From assembly GCF_011386835.1 (NCBI RefSeq), contig NC_088791.1, forward strand, positions 13,020,998-13,084,997: DNA of 64,000 nt, written 5' to 3'. Shown here piece after piece: positions 23,801 through 35,800 of the stretch (position 1 is its first letter; each line of letters opens with the position of its first letter). The position numbers and the translations under genes are program-made. The notes beneath the pieces were generated by a model. The model was not told the DNA's origin and did no database searches. It saw only the letters and a program-made list of their open reading frames with translations. Origin of the DNA: Chrysemys picta bellii. Lineage: Eukaryota > Chordata > Testudines > Emydidae.

Positions 23801-26800
23801 TGAAAGATCATTTCTCATTCTGGAGGAAGTCCGTTTGTTTGCTTTGGTAACAGAGTTTACTGTCTCGTGTTCAAACAGTGTTTTGTAGATGTAAAGTGCT
23901 ATATAAGTGCCAAGGATAATTAAAAATAAAATAGTGCAGATTACCATGATCTAGATACACTCTCTACAAGTCTGTTTTACTTCTGCACTAATGTTACAGA
24001 AATCTTGTGCCTGGGAGCATCTCTGACTCTGCATGAGAAATTTAGGTCACTTGGTCTACTAGTTCCACAGAGGTCTAGACAGACTAATTCCAGCAAATAG
24101 CCGGAGAACACTCAGAACAGTACTTCTTATGTGCAGGAGATCTATTCAGGGAAGTTTGTATTTTAAATCCTGTAATCACCTTTAGCACTACCTGGGAGTG
24201 TAATCTTTAGGTGTAATTTATAATATGCCTCAAAGCTTAAAATCCCTCTGTTATTATATTGAACCAGTTTATAGTCTAATTTTCTGCCTCTCACATCAGA
24301 TATCGTATCTAAAAGCTTCCCCGATGATGAGAAGAGAGCTTTCATTTTACCTGTAATATGTTTAATTACAATATTGTCCTATGAGAAAGGATGGTTTATA
24401 GCTAGCCAAATGTTTTCACAGACTGCTGTAACTTCTTATCATTGCTTGTATTATTGATCCCTTTGTCTTGCACTGCTTGTGGTTACACCGAAACTCAATG
24501 AAGTTTTAAAAACAATGTATTTGGATTCACCCTCCTGAATGCTGATCAGGAAAACGCACTGCAGGCGATTGGCCACAGTCGTCAAACATGGGTTTACAAG
24601 ACGAAATTAGTAGCGGATAAGTAGAAAGGCAGCTGGGATATCGGAGGATCATTTAATTATTTTTGATTGTATATTTTAGCCCTTTATCCGACTTTTCATA
24701 TGTTGCTTGACTTCTTAGGAGCTGATCCTGCATCTGGCTCCAAGTCAGCAGATGCGAGGAAGCCCACTGATTTCCGTGGGGCTCCACACACGGGTCCACC
24801 CACCAGGCCAATAGATTCATAGAGTTTAAAGCCAGAAGGGACCATTAGATAATCTAGTCTGGCCTTCTGTATTACACAGCAGGACCAGGCAATAGACTGC
24901 ATGCTGTTTAGGGCAAGAACTGTCTCACTGCACATGTGAGCAACACTTAGCGCATTGTGGGTACTACCATAATACAAACAATAAGATAGGACACCGACAG
25001 AATGGGATGCCTTGGTGTCTTTTCCTCACCTTGTTTTAGAAGACGCTGCTACTGAGGTACTTGCTCCTTTGTTTAAATTAAATGCAACTAAAAAAAAATA
25101 AAGAGAGGTTACTCTATTTCTATCCTTTAAATAGCACTGCATTTAAGGGTGTTACAGCGAAGAATTGCAAATTAGAAGCAACACAAGTGCGGAAAGATTT
25201 ACTATTCAAATGTTTTGGCTCATCCTTTCAAATAAACTGCTTTATACAGCACAAGAAGAATACTTTGCTCTTCTACAGTGCTTTTCATCCATGATCTTTA
25301 AGCACTTTACCAATGCTAAGCCTCAGTACTCAGTCCCCTGCTTTAATATTAGATCACAAATATCCTTCATAAATTCTAAACATACATTTTAAAAGCCCAA
25401 TTACCTTTCTCTTCATCATTTTCTCGGTTTAGTTCAGTATAGACAGGCCTTTCCTGCCAAAGAAAAATAAAATAAATTTCCAGGGTTGTATAAACAACTG
25501 ATGTGATATCACTGCCGGGGATCTTTAATTAGCTCAATTTTTACAACTATTGTAAGGTTACCAAACGAGTCACTATGGCCTGATCAGTTAGGAGGATCAG
25601 GACTATAAGACATCTTGTTATAGACCCTTTTGCAGAATTCTCCAATTAACATTCTCTATATAGATATAATCTGAAACAGACTGGCTCCAATAGGAAAGGA
25701 AAGTTGCCTTTTATTAATAGCCCTATTTCTTCCTGAAACAGCCAACACAGCTATACAGCGAGACAGCCTTTCCAAATGAGAGAGACTTCCCTATTTTGAG
25801 GCACTGCAGGTTCATAGAATCCTAGCACCATAGGAACGGAAAGGACCTCAAGAAGTCATCTAGTCCATCCCCCTGTGGTGAGGCAAGAACATGGAAACCG
25901 AGACCATCCCTGACCATGTTCTCTAAAACCTCTCATGGTGGGGTTTCCACAACCTCCCTTGGTAATCTAGTCCAGTACTTAACTATTCTTGAAATTAGAA
26001 AGGTTTCCCTAATATCTAATCTAAATCTTCCAAATCACCCAAAACTGGACATAATGTTCCAACTGAGAACGCCCCAGTGCCAAATCAAGGGGAATGATTG
26101 CTTCCAGTGTCTTCCATATAACATTACTGTTAATACACCCCAGAATTATATTTACCTTTTTCGCAAGTGCATCACATTGTTGACTCATATTCCATTTGTG
26201 ATCCCCTATTATTGCCAGATCCTTTTCTGCAGTACTAACATTTAGCCAATTATTCCCCATATTGTAGTTATACATTTGATTTTTCCTTCCTAAGTGTAGT
26301 ACTTGGCATTTGTCTTTATTGAATTTCATCTTGCTGATTTCAGACCACGTTTCAGACGAACGTGGAGAAGGCAGGCAAGAATGTGAGAAGAATGGCGGAC
26401 GTATTGTGATCGGTGCAGTCTTAACAACAGCTGAAGACCAATCGATCCAGGTGATTTCAGACCAATTCTCTGATTTGCCCTGGTCATTTTGAATTCTAAT
26501 CCTGCCCTCCAAAGTGCTTCAACCCCTCCCAGCTTGGTGTCAACTGTAAATTTTATAAGCATACTCTACACTTCATTATCCAAGTCATTAATGAAAATAT
26601 TGAATAGTACCAGACCCAGGACAGATCCCTGTGGGACCCCACTAGATACGCACCCCCAGTTTCACAGCGAACCATTGATAAGTATGCTTTGAGTTCAGCA
26701 ATGGCGCTCAAACATTTTCAGTCACGTCTTCCCCTCCCCCCGCCCTTACCAAAACTGGAATGTGTCCGCGAGCTCTCTCCTTCAACACAAGCCATCAGAA

Positions 26801-29800
26801 GTTCAATTATTACAGTACAATAATAGGCAGCAATAGAAAATCCCCAACAGAAAGCAAGATATTTATAAACTAAGGAGTTACCTGGGAACCGACCCAGTGA
26901 CAAAAGAACCTAAGAACAGCCATACTGGGTCAGACCAAAGGTCCATCTATCTCAGTATCCTGTCTTCCGACAATGGCAAGGTGCCCCCGAGGGAATGAAC
27001 AGGTAATCATTAAGTGATCCATTCCCTGTCGCCTATTCCCAGCTTCTGGCAAACAGAGGCTAGGGACACCATCCCTGCCCATCCTGGCTAATAGCCATTG
27101 ATGGACCTATCCTCCATTAATTTATCTAATTCTTTTTTGAACCCTGGTATAGTCTTGGCCTTCACAACATCCTCTGGCAAAGAGTTCCACAGGTTGACTG
27201 TGCATTGTGTGAAGAAATACTTCCTTTTGTTTATTTTAAAACTGCTGCCTATTAATTTCATTTGGTAACCCCTAGTTTTGTGTTATGAGGAGTAAATAAC
27301 AAACACGTAATTATTAATTTCTCCACAACAGTCATGATTTTATAGACCTCAATCATATCACCCCTTAGTCATCTCTTTTCCAAGCTGAAAAGTCCCAGTC
27401 TTATTAATCTCTCCTCATACGGAAGCCATTCTATACCCCTAATCATTTGTGTTGCCCTTTTCTGAACCTTTTCCAATTCCAATACATCTTTTTTGAGATG
27501 GGGCGACCACATCTGCACGCAGTATTCAAGATGTAGGCGTACCATGGATATATACAAAGGCAATATTTTCTGTCTTATTATCTATCCCTTTCTTAACAAT
27601 TCTCAACATTCTGTTCTCTTTTTTGACAATATGCACTGCATATTGAGTGGATGTTTTCAGAAAACGATCCACACTGACTTCAAGATCTCTGTCTTGAGTG
27701 GTAACAGCTAATTTAGACCCCCTCATTTTATATGTATAGGTGGGATGTTTTCCAATGTGCATTACTTTGCATTTATCAACACTGAATTTCATCTGCCATT
27801 TTGTTGCCCAGTCACACAGTTTTGAGACATCCCCTTTTGTAGCTCTTTGCAGTTTGCCTGGGACTTAACTATCTTGAGTGGTTTTGTATCATCTGCAAAT
27901 TTTGCCACCTCACTGTTTCTCCCTTTTTCCAGATCATTTATGAATATGTTGAATAGTACAGACCCCTGGGGGACATCACTGTTTACCGCTCTCCATTCTG
28001 AAAACTGACGATTTATTCCTACCCTTTGTTTCCTGTCTTTTAACCAGTTACCAACCCATGAGAGGACCTTCCCTCTTATCCCACGACTGCTTACTTTGCT
28101 TAAGAGCCTTTGGTGAGGGACCTTGATAGGACCCTGTGATGGGGCATGCCTCACTGCTACGGCGCCTGCTAGTTGTCCAGGGAATTAGCACTGTAGCCTC
28201 TTCTGGTGGTGTCTTGCCCACTGTCACCTCTGTTCCTGGTCCCATATCACTGCCAGGACTGCAGCATCCTCTTCAGTGACACTGCCCTTCGGCTGTGACA
28301 CACTCCATGTTCCCCTCCTTTCGGGGGGGACCTGCAGTCCACTGTCTAGCCACTTCCTTCAGTGAAACTGCAGTCCACTGCCTAGCCACTTCCTTCAGTA
28401 GCTCCAGCACCCTCTGCCCTTGCATCAGAGCCTCAGTCTGCAGATCTCTGCAGCCTGCCAGGAGCTGCCTTTAGCTCTCTGGGTCTCTGCCTGCAACACT
28501 GCGTGGTCCAGGGTGCTTCCTGCCCTCTGCCTGCAAAGCAGCCAGTCCTCCTCCCTTCTCAAGCTCCAGGGAGTGACTGACCCTGCTCGGTTCTGCAGCC
28601 CTTCTTATATAGGCCAGCCCAGCTCTGATTGGCTGCTCTTATAAGCCCTTCTGTGATTGGCTGCCTCCTATGCAGCCTCCCTAGGGCTGCTTTTAACCCT
28701 TTTTCTGCCAGTGTGGGGTAGACGCCCCATCACAGACACCCTCCTATCAAAAGGAAGGAATGGAATGCAGAGGAATGAAAACTTATTGTGCAAGTCTTCC
28801 TCAGATGAGACTCATATATTCCCCCCATCCCTCCCACCCCACAATGCCTCTAGGGACTTCTGTGAATAGTTTCCCACAAGCCCAGCAGGCTAACTGGTGC
28901 GGGATTTTAAAGACTTGCCTGCAGCAACCTGAGGGCCTAAAGGATTGGCATTTTGGATAGAAAAAGATGAACAGGGTACAATTGCATATGTTGGAGATAT
29001 ATCTTTAGAGCTCTAGTAATGACCATTTAGGCCACAATCTTCCAAGGGTTAGAGCTAAATGAAGGGAGAACTATTTTCCAGGAATTGTGGAAAGAGGAAC
29101 AGAAAGGTTTCTGGAGCTATAAGAATAACATTTTCCTCATTAAAGGTAGAATGTTTCTTGTATGGACATAGGAACTAGTTCCAAAACTTGCCTTTTGGAG
29201 GGAAGAGAGACTAGAAGGGCCAGCCACCCACCTACCTAATTTGCCAGTGTGATTGAACATGGCACCTGATATTCAAATGGAGGATCCAATGTGGTAGACT
29301 ACAAAATGCTGCTGTGGCTGGTTGGTTGTAGGACTCCAACTGAACCTTCTGAAGAAACTCTAGCGTAGCTGAGATCACTAGAAGTTTGGGATTACTAGAA
29401 TGAATGAAATATCCTGGTTCAGTTCTGTCTGGATACCACACTGTATTAGAAATTAACAGACAGACAATCCATGCTGAACTATGCTTCTCTTCCGATGCCC
29501 AAGCTGTTAACTGTAGGTGTTGCTGGTGTGTATGAATGAGACCCTGCTCCAAGAGGCCTGGTGCTTTTGTAGGTATCAGGGTCCTTCGCTATCTAGCAAT
29601 TCCAAAGTGCCTTGTGGGCTGGTGGAGGCCTAGGAAAAGGATTTCGATTCTCCCTTTTCCTCTTTTCTGTGAACTGTCTTGAAAAGCAGTAGATGCTTCT
29701 CTATCCAGGACATTATTTCCATTACTATGGAAAAGCTTTGACCTCTGGTTACTCCCTGGTTTCAGAAGGGATATAAACACTCATGCCTCAATCATAAACC

Positions 29801-32800
29801 AGCCACTATCAGGAGGTAGCAGACTTCCTCTGAGAGTACCATAATTGCTCACAACATGGTTTCTTGCATCTTCTACTGTCACCGCCATCGACAGGATACT
29901 GCACTCAATGGACAACTAGTCCGATCTCACATGTCCATGTTGTGCTTTTATTTATTTTTAAGACACACCTTGATAGAGGTGACATCATAAACTGAAAGGA
30001 TGTGTAATATGAGATATTGGAGACTTGTCTTCCAAGTATGCTTGCTTCCACAGTGAGTATGCACGGGTATAGAGTAAAAGATGGGTTGGCTTTTAGGACC
30101 TTGGTTGACCGTACCTGCCCACAAAGGGACACCCAATTATGAATTGCATCAAGTGCATGATTCTACGTCTCAGAAGGAATTTCACTTTGAGAAACCCATT
30201 CAGGGGATGAAGACGTATGGCCCCAGCAATCCTAGCCATTGGAAGTAATTGGCTACTGACGGCCTTGGGAAATGACTGCTGCAATTGAATTTTTTATCTT
30301 TGCAAACCTTTACCATAATGGTAAAATTACAGCTAGAGTCATGGCGGTTTTGTTCTCTGGGATCAAAAGTTCCTCTTGATATTGAAGAATGGACGACTCT
30401 GAACCTTTTCCAACAGCTGTTCATTTATGCATAAGTCTGTTTCTCTGGACCAGGTACCGATTGGCTACGCACAGGTAAAGGTGTGTAACGGGCGACCTGT
30501 GCCTTGCTGCGACTACCACCTGCCACCTAAGATTCTGGGTGCAGAGGATGGATCAGCAGGAAGAGTCTTGCACAACAACTGGCAGTTTCTGTACATAGAT
30601 ATTCTTTTTCGTTGTCGGGCTGATCATTTTGTTTGTTTGGAGGAAAAAAATCATCTTTGGAAGCTTCTACTCCAGATTTTCCCTCTGCCAGGGTAACAGC
30701 CCTTTCTGGGATACTCTTGGTGTTGGAAGCAACCAATGGATAGCTGTGTTGGCTTCCACAGTAAGAGCTGATGCCTCTGCAGTCTCAGCTAGTAATCTCT
30801 CCAATGCTTCCCCCAACAGCTCCTCATCTGCAAGTTTGCATACACAAGGTATCTGTTTAAGATGGGAGATGGCTGTTCAAGGGTGTAACATGGCTTTCCT
30901 TGTAGCCACCAAGTTGGCTTGTCACTAATCACATCAAGAAGCTGACTAGGACAGAACTTGAGAAGTCCCATTCCAAGTTGGGAATCACACCTCTAGACAC
31001 TGAGCCACTTGTTTGCCAGAGTAGGCTTTCCACGGAAATCTTTAGTAAAAGGCGAAAGATTTATACGATCTAATACATGAAAAATCTTTGTCTGAAAGGT
31101 TATTGCTGAGACTTTGAAATTGCTGCTCAGTGAGTCATCATGCCTATTGTCTATGAGGTCTTTTGGAAAGAAGTCCCCTTCTGAAGATGTGACTATGTCT
31201 TTCACTGGTGGAGCTACTGCTGCACCAACCTTAGGCTCCCAAAACTTATAAAATGTCTGTTTTCTATAAATATTTTAGTTTAACATTTGGTTTAATCAGA
31301 TGTCCTCATTTGGATCTTATAATGCCCTCAAAGGAGGCATCAACAAGAAAACATGCGTCTAATAATGCTTGAAGGGGAAGATATTTTATTAACATTAATG
31401 AGTTTCTTGCAAGCCACTGACTAACATCATGTCCTGGAAGAGTCCTGTAGAGGTTTGGGGGGTTTTTTGGTTAGATTTTATTTTAAACGCACACGTGGTA
31501 CTCTCTACCTTGGCTGTTTACAGAGGGGAGATAGTACACTATTCATCCCGGCATGGGGACCATACAACCGAACAGGAGAACTGGTACAATATCTCAATTG
31601 TGGAAGCAGCTTGCTAGAAGTCCCTGGGAGCCTGAAAGGCTGCCTGCTCACTCCCCAAGGCTGGCTAGCACCCAAGTGCTGTAGAAACAACCTAGTATAG
31701 CTCAGGGCTTTACTTGGTAAATCAGGATCATTTTGAACATAAGAAGGGATTTTTCACTCACCTCCCTGTAAGTTTCACAGGGAGTGGAATCCTCAGGTGC
31801 ATCTGTTCTGGTCACAAACCGCCTGAAGTGCACCCAAGGCTTTAATGTGGAATCAGCCTGTGGCACAAGGGAGGGACGGAGAGAGAGAGACTCTTTCCTG
31901 CCTTTCAGAGTCAGAGCCCTTTCCCTGACAGGGCAAGAGGTTAGGATCACAAGGCACAATTCCCATTCCACTGCTGCCTAAAACCTAAGCTCCTTCTCCA
32001 GCAGAGGAAGGGTCCTTAGGCTGAAAGCCAGCCAGGCCCGATTACCAATAGGCTGAGCCTAAAGCAGGACTGCACAAGAGGCACAGGCGTCTCTGCATGC
32101 CCAGACTTGCTGTAGGGTGGGGAAGGGACAGTAATCAGGATACAGAGCACTGTAAACAGTGAGGAGAAGAGCCCAGCAAACACTCCCCTCAGCAGGAGAA
32201 GGCAAAGGAGGAGTGCTTCAACCCCTGATTTTCACCCCACTTGTTTATTAGCAATATTAATTGCTGCTTTGTTAATTGCACACTTGCTTTTGCCTTTCTG
32301 GAGTCTGGGATTTGCAGGACTTACCCATGAGTAATATAATCCCCTGATTCAGAGTGGGAGGAAGGGGAGCTATGTAGGAGCCCTGCTTCTTTCCCCAGGG
32401 AGCTGAGGACCCACTTCACTATCTGGGCGGGGGAGGGGGGTGGAACTCTGGATCCTTCCACGGTTTCCTCACCCGCAGTCCAGGTCTGTTGTGAGACTTA
32501 CACCCTGAGCTGGCCACTAGCTCCCTCCTCTTCCTTATTCTTTCCTCAGAAGCTCCTGATCATGATATTCCGTGCAGGAGTCATAACTCCTCAGGGGAGG
32601 GGAGGTGACCTGATATGCCAGTCTAACTTTGCGCCCCGGGCCCTAGGAGCGCAAGGGTTGGCTAGATGGCAACATCTTCTTCAACGCTTAGCCGAACAGT
32701 CGCCCGTAGTGATTGTTCGCCATTTGGTCCGTTCCTGTGCAGCCGCAAGAACTTGACAGCCCGAGAGTCCAACATCAGAACAGACTTGACGAACCACGTA

Positions 32801-35800
32801 GTAAAAGGTCTGCCTCTGGGCTGCTTCCACCCCTCGGTTGGTGGAATTTTATCCCGGTTGTTGCAAGACACAGTAACAGGCAGGGCATAATTCTTTTTCT
32901 ATACAGCCTCTTGTAAGTGCTACCTCATATAGGGAACATCACTTAGATTTACACCAGATGTTTGCAGGACACCTCTGCCATTCCTGAGTGGGGGCAGAGG
33001 AGTCTGGCAGGGAGGTGTTGCAGTGGCAGATCCAACTGGTTAAAACCACCACACTGCTATTTATCCAATCTAGGGAAGGAGGAGGAGGATTATAAACCAC
33101 AACTGTACACAAAAAAGTAAAAATAGGGTCCGGAGAAACTGAACCACCAACTTGTTCCACCACCGGGACGGAGGCAGAAAATCTGGTGGCTTTAGTTGAG
33201 GGGTGGGGCTTAGCCCTGGAGTTTTCAGCAATAGCCCTGGACCACCTCCAAATTGCCTGGGTGGGAGGCATGAGCCCATGAATAATGAATTTGGAGACAA
33301 GCTGTGCAACAGAAACACTAGTTATTTATCTAGAGAAAGATTAATTATTACTTATCTAGTGCCATAAGTATGCATAGCACTTTCCAGGTACAAAGTAATA
33401 TAAGGTTTTTGTCCTGAGGAGTTATAATCTAACACGGGTCGGTAACCTTTCAGAAGGGGTGTGCCAAGTCTTCATTTATTCACTCTGATTTAAGGTTTTG
33501 CGTGCCAGTCATACATTTTAACGTTTTTAGAAGGTCTTTCTCTCTAAGTCTATATTATATAACCAAACTATTGTTGTATGTAAAGTAAATAAGGTTTTTA
33601 AAATGTTTAAGAAGCTTCATTTAAAATTAAATTAAAATGCAGAGCGTCCCGGACCGGTGGCCAGGACCCGGGCAGTGTGAGTGCCACTGAAAATCAGCTC
33701 GCGTGCCGCCTTCGGCACGCATGCTATAGATTGCCTACCCCTGATCTAAAACATACATTTAACAGAATATCCACATGAGCAGATTAGTGGTATGACTAAA
33801 CAAAGGAAAAGGCGGAGCATGGCATAAATCAACTTTCCTTAACTGACAGGCTAGGTTGGCATAGCATGCCCATTTGGTAAAATGTCAATTGGTTTTACCA
33901 TTAGACCAGGGGTAGGCAACCTATGGCACGCGTGCCGAAGGCGGCACTTGAGCTGATTTTCAGTGGCACTCACACTGCCTGGGTCCTGGCCACTGGGCTG
34001 GGGGGCTCTGCATTTTAATTTAATTTTAAATGAAGCTTCTTAAATGTTTTAAAAACCTTATTTACTTTACATAAAACAAGAGTTTAGTTCTATATTATAG
34101 ACTTCTAGAAAGAGACCTTCTAAAAACATTAAAATGTAGACTCGGCACACCACTTCTGAAAGGTTGCCGATCCCTGATATAGACCATCTGAAAGCAACTT
34201 GGAACCACAGTTTTCCAACTGTCTAGGACACCAAGCCCCAGTTCTGCAAAGCATTTAAACACTTTAACCATGTGATTAACGTCATCACCTAGTTACAAAA
34301 GAACAAGAAATCCAGGAGTTCACCAGCTCCATTAGCAAACGAGGCTGTTCAAGGAAATTTAATAAAGACAGTTGAATTTAGCAGACAAAATTTAGTGAAC
34401 GTTGACAATTAAAAACAAGTTAGAAATATCTGGTAGGACTCCACATCAGAAAAGACCAATGCTCTAGCTAGTATGGTATCATGCTTCTGGCAATGGCCTA
34501 TACCAGCGGTTCTCAACCAGGGGTCCGTGGCCCCTGGGGGTCCATGAGCCCTTTCAGGGGGGCCGTGGAGCCCCATGGCAGAAACCCGATGCCCCGAGCC
34601 CCAGGGCTGAAGCCGGGAGTAGCACGGGCCTAAAGCTGGTGGCCCTCCCCACCCCCCAGCTGGGAGCAGCGCGGGGCTGAAGCCGGCACCCCCCCGCCCC
34701 CAGCGGCGCGGAGCTGAAGCTGGAGCCCCCCTCCCCCTCCCTGCCGGGAGTGGAGCAGGGCTGAAGCTGGTGCACCCCCCCCCCCCCAACCCCAGCCATG
34801 AGCGGCAGGGGGCTGAAACCGGCGGCCCCACCCCAAGCTCCTGAAGCTAAGAATGACGTGGGGCTGAAGCCTGCGCCCTGCATCCCCAAGTCCCTGAAGC
34901 TGGGAGCGACATGGGGCTGAAGCCGGCAAACTCCCCCCCCTCACCCCCCACCAAGCCAGCAGTGGGGGGCTGAAGCCAGGCGCCCCAGCACACACCCACG
35001 AAGCTGGGAGCAGCGCTGGGAGCCACCCCCGCCCCTCATTACCCCCTGCCTGCACCCTTAGTGGTTTTCAAACTTTTTGAACTGAGTCCCCACTTTGAGT
35101 TATATTTTTTGGTTGCATCCCCACACAGCCCAGACAGGCTGGATGGCCTCCTGAGTGAGTCGGGGGTGGAGGTGGCGCGCTCTCCCTGGACCCTGCTGTG
35201 CCGAGCTGGCTCGAGCCCCATCAGCCCTGGCCCCCCCCCAAATAGAGATAAAACTATGCCTATGCTCAAGGGTCCCCCCCTCCCCCCCCCCCCGACATCC
35301 CACCAGGGCTCCCCCCTCTTCCCCCACTGGGCCCTGACCTTTTTATAGCATGCTGATGGGGGGTGTCAGCAAGAAAAAGGTTGAGATCCCGGCCTACATC
35401 TCATGGTTCAGAGGTGACCAAAAAAAAAAAAAAAAAAAAAAAAGCAAAGCAACCCATGATGCATGTTACCAATCCAGCATTAGTTACCTGGGGAAAATTC
35501 CTCCCTAACCCCAGCTGGTGATTGACCTGTAACCTGGAGCGTGAAGACTGATCATCTGTATCCTAGCTAAGTAACTGCAGAGGAGATTCCATTGGAAGAT
35601 TTGACAGAGCAGTCCTATGAGGATTAAATTAAACATTTACTTAATAAGAGCACTTTTGCGCTTGAAGATTGGCGTATATATAATATCTTCTCACCTGTTC
35701 TTTCCCCTCCAAGCCTCTCCTAACTTGCTCTTCAATGAATTTGGCAGTTTTTTCTTCATCATCAAGGTCCTGTTTCTTCTTCTTCTCTTGTTCCTGTTGT

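Larger units (their letters stand above)
25454..35694 (-). other. KIN intron 5, 10.2 kb, repeat-rich
   Basis: This is the largest KIN intron. It contains two CR1 copies (25815-26690, 26905-28133), a DNA element (28134-28733), two inverted hAT-like copies (33435-33743, 33907-34176) and a larger hAT-like element nested in a CR1 tail (34504-35391). From 28740 to 33430 I recognise no gene and no clear transposon; open frames there lack any protein signature. Confidence 0.7.

Noticed and set aside
25030..25087. Frameshift in KIN exon 7
   Set aside because: I first misread one base at 25081; with the correct base the exon is 58 bp and in frame with exons 6 and 8.
34409..35055. Overlapping minus-strand frames of 140, 111 and 141 codons
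   Set aside because: Low-complexity translations of the tandem GC-rich array inside the hAT-like element.
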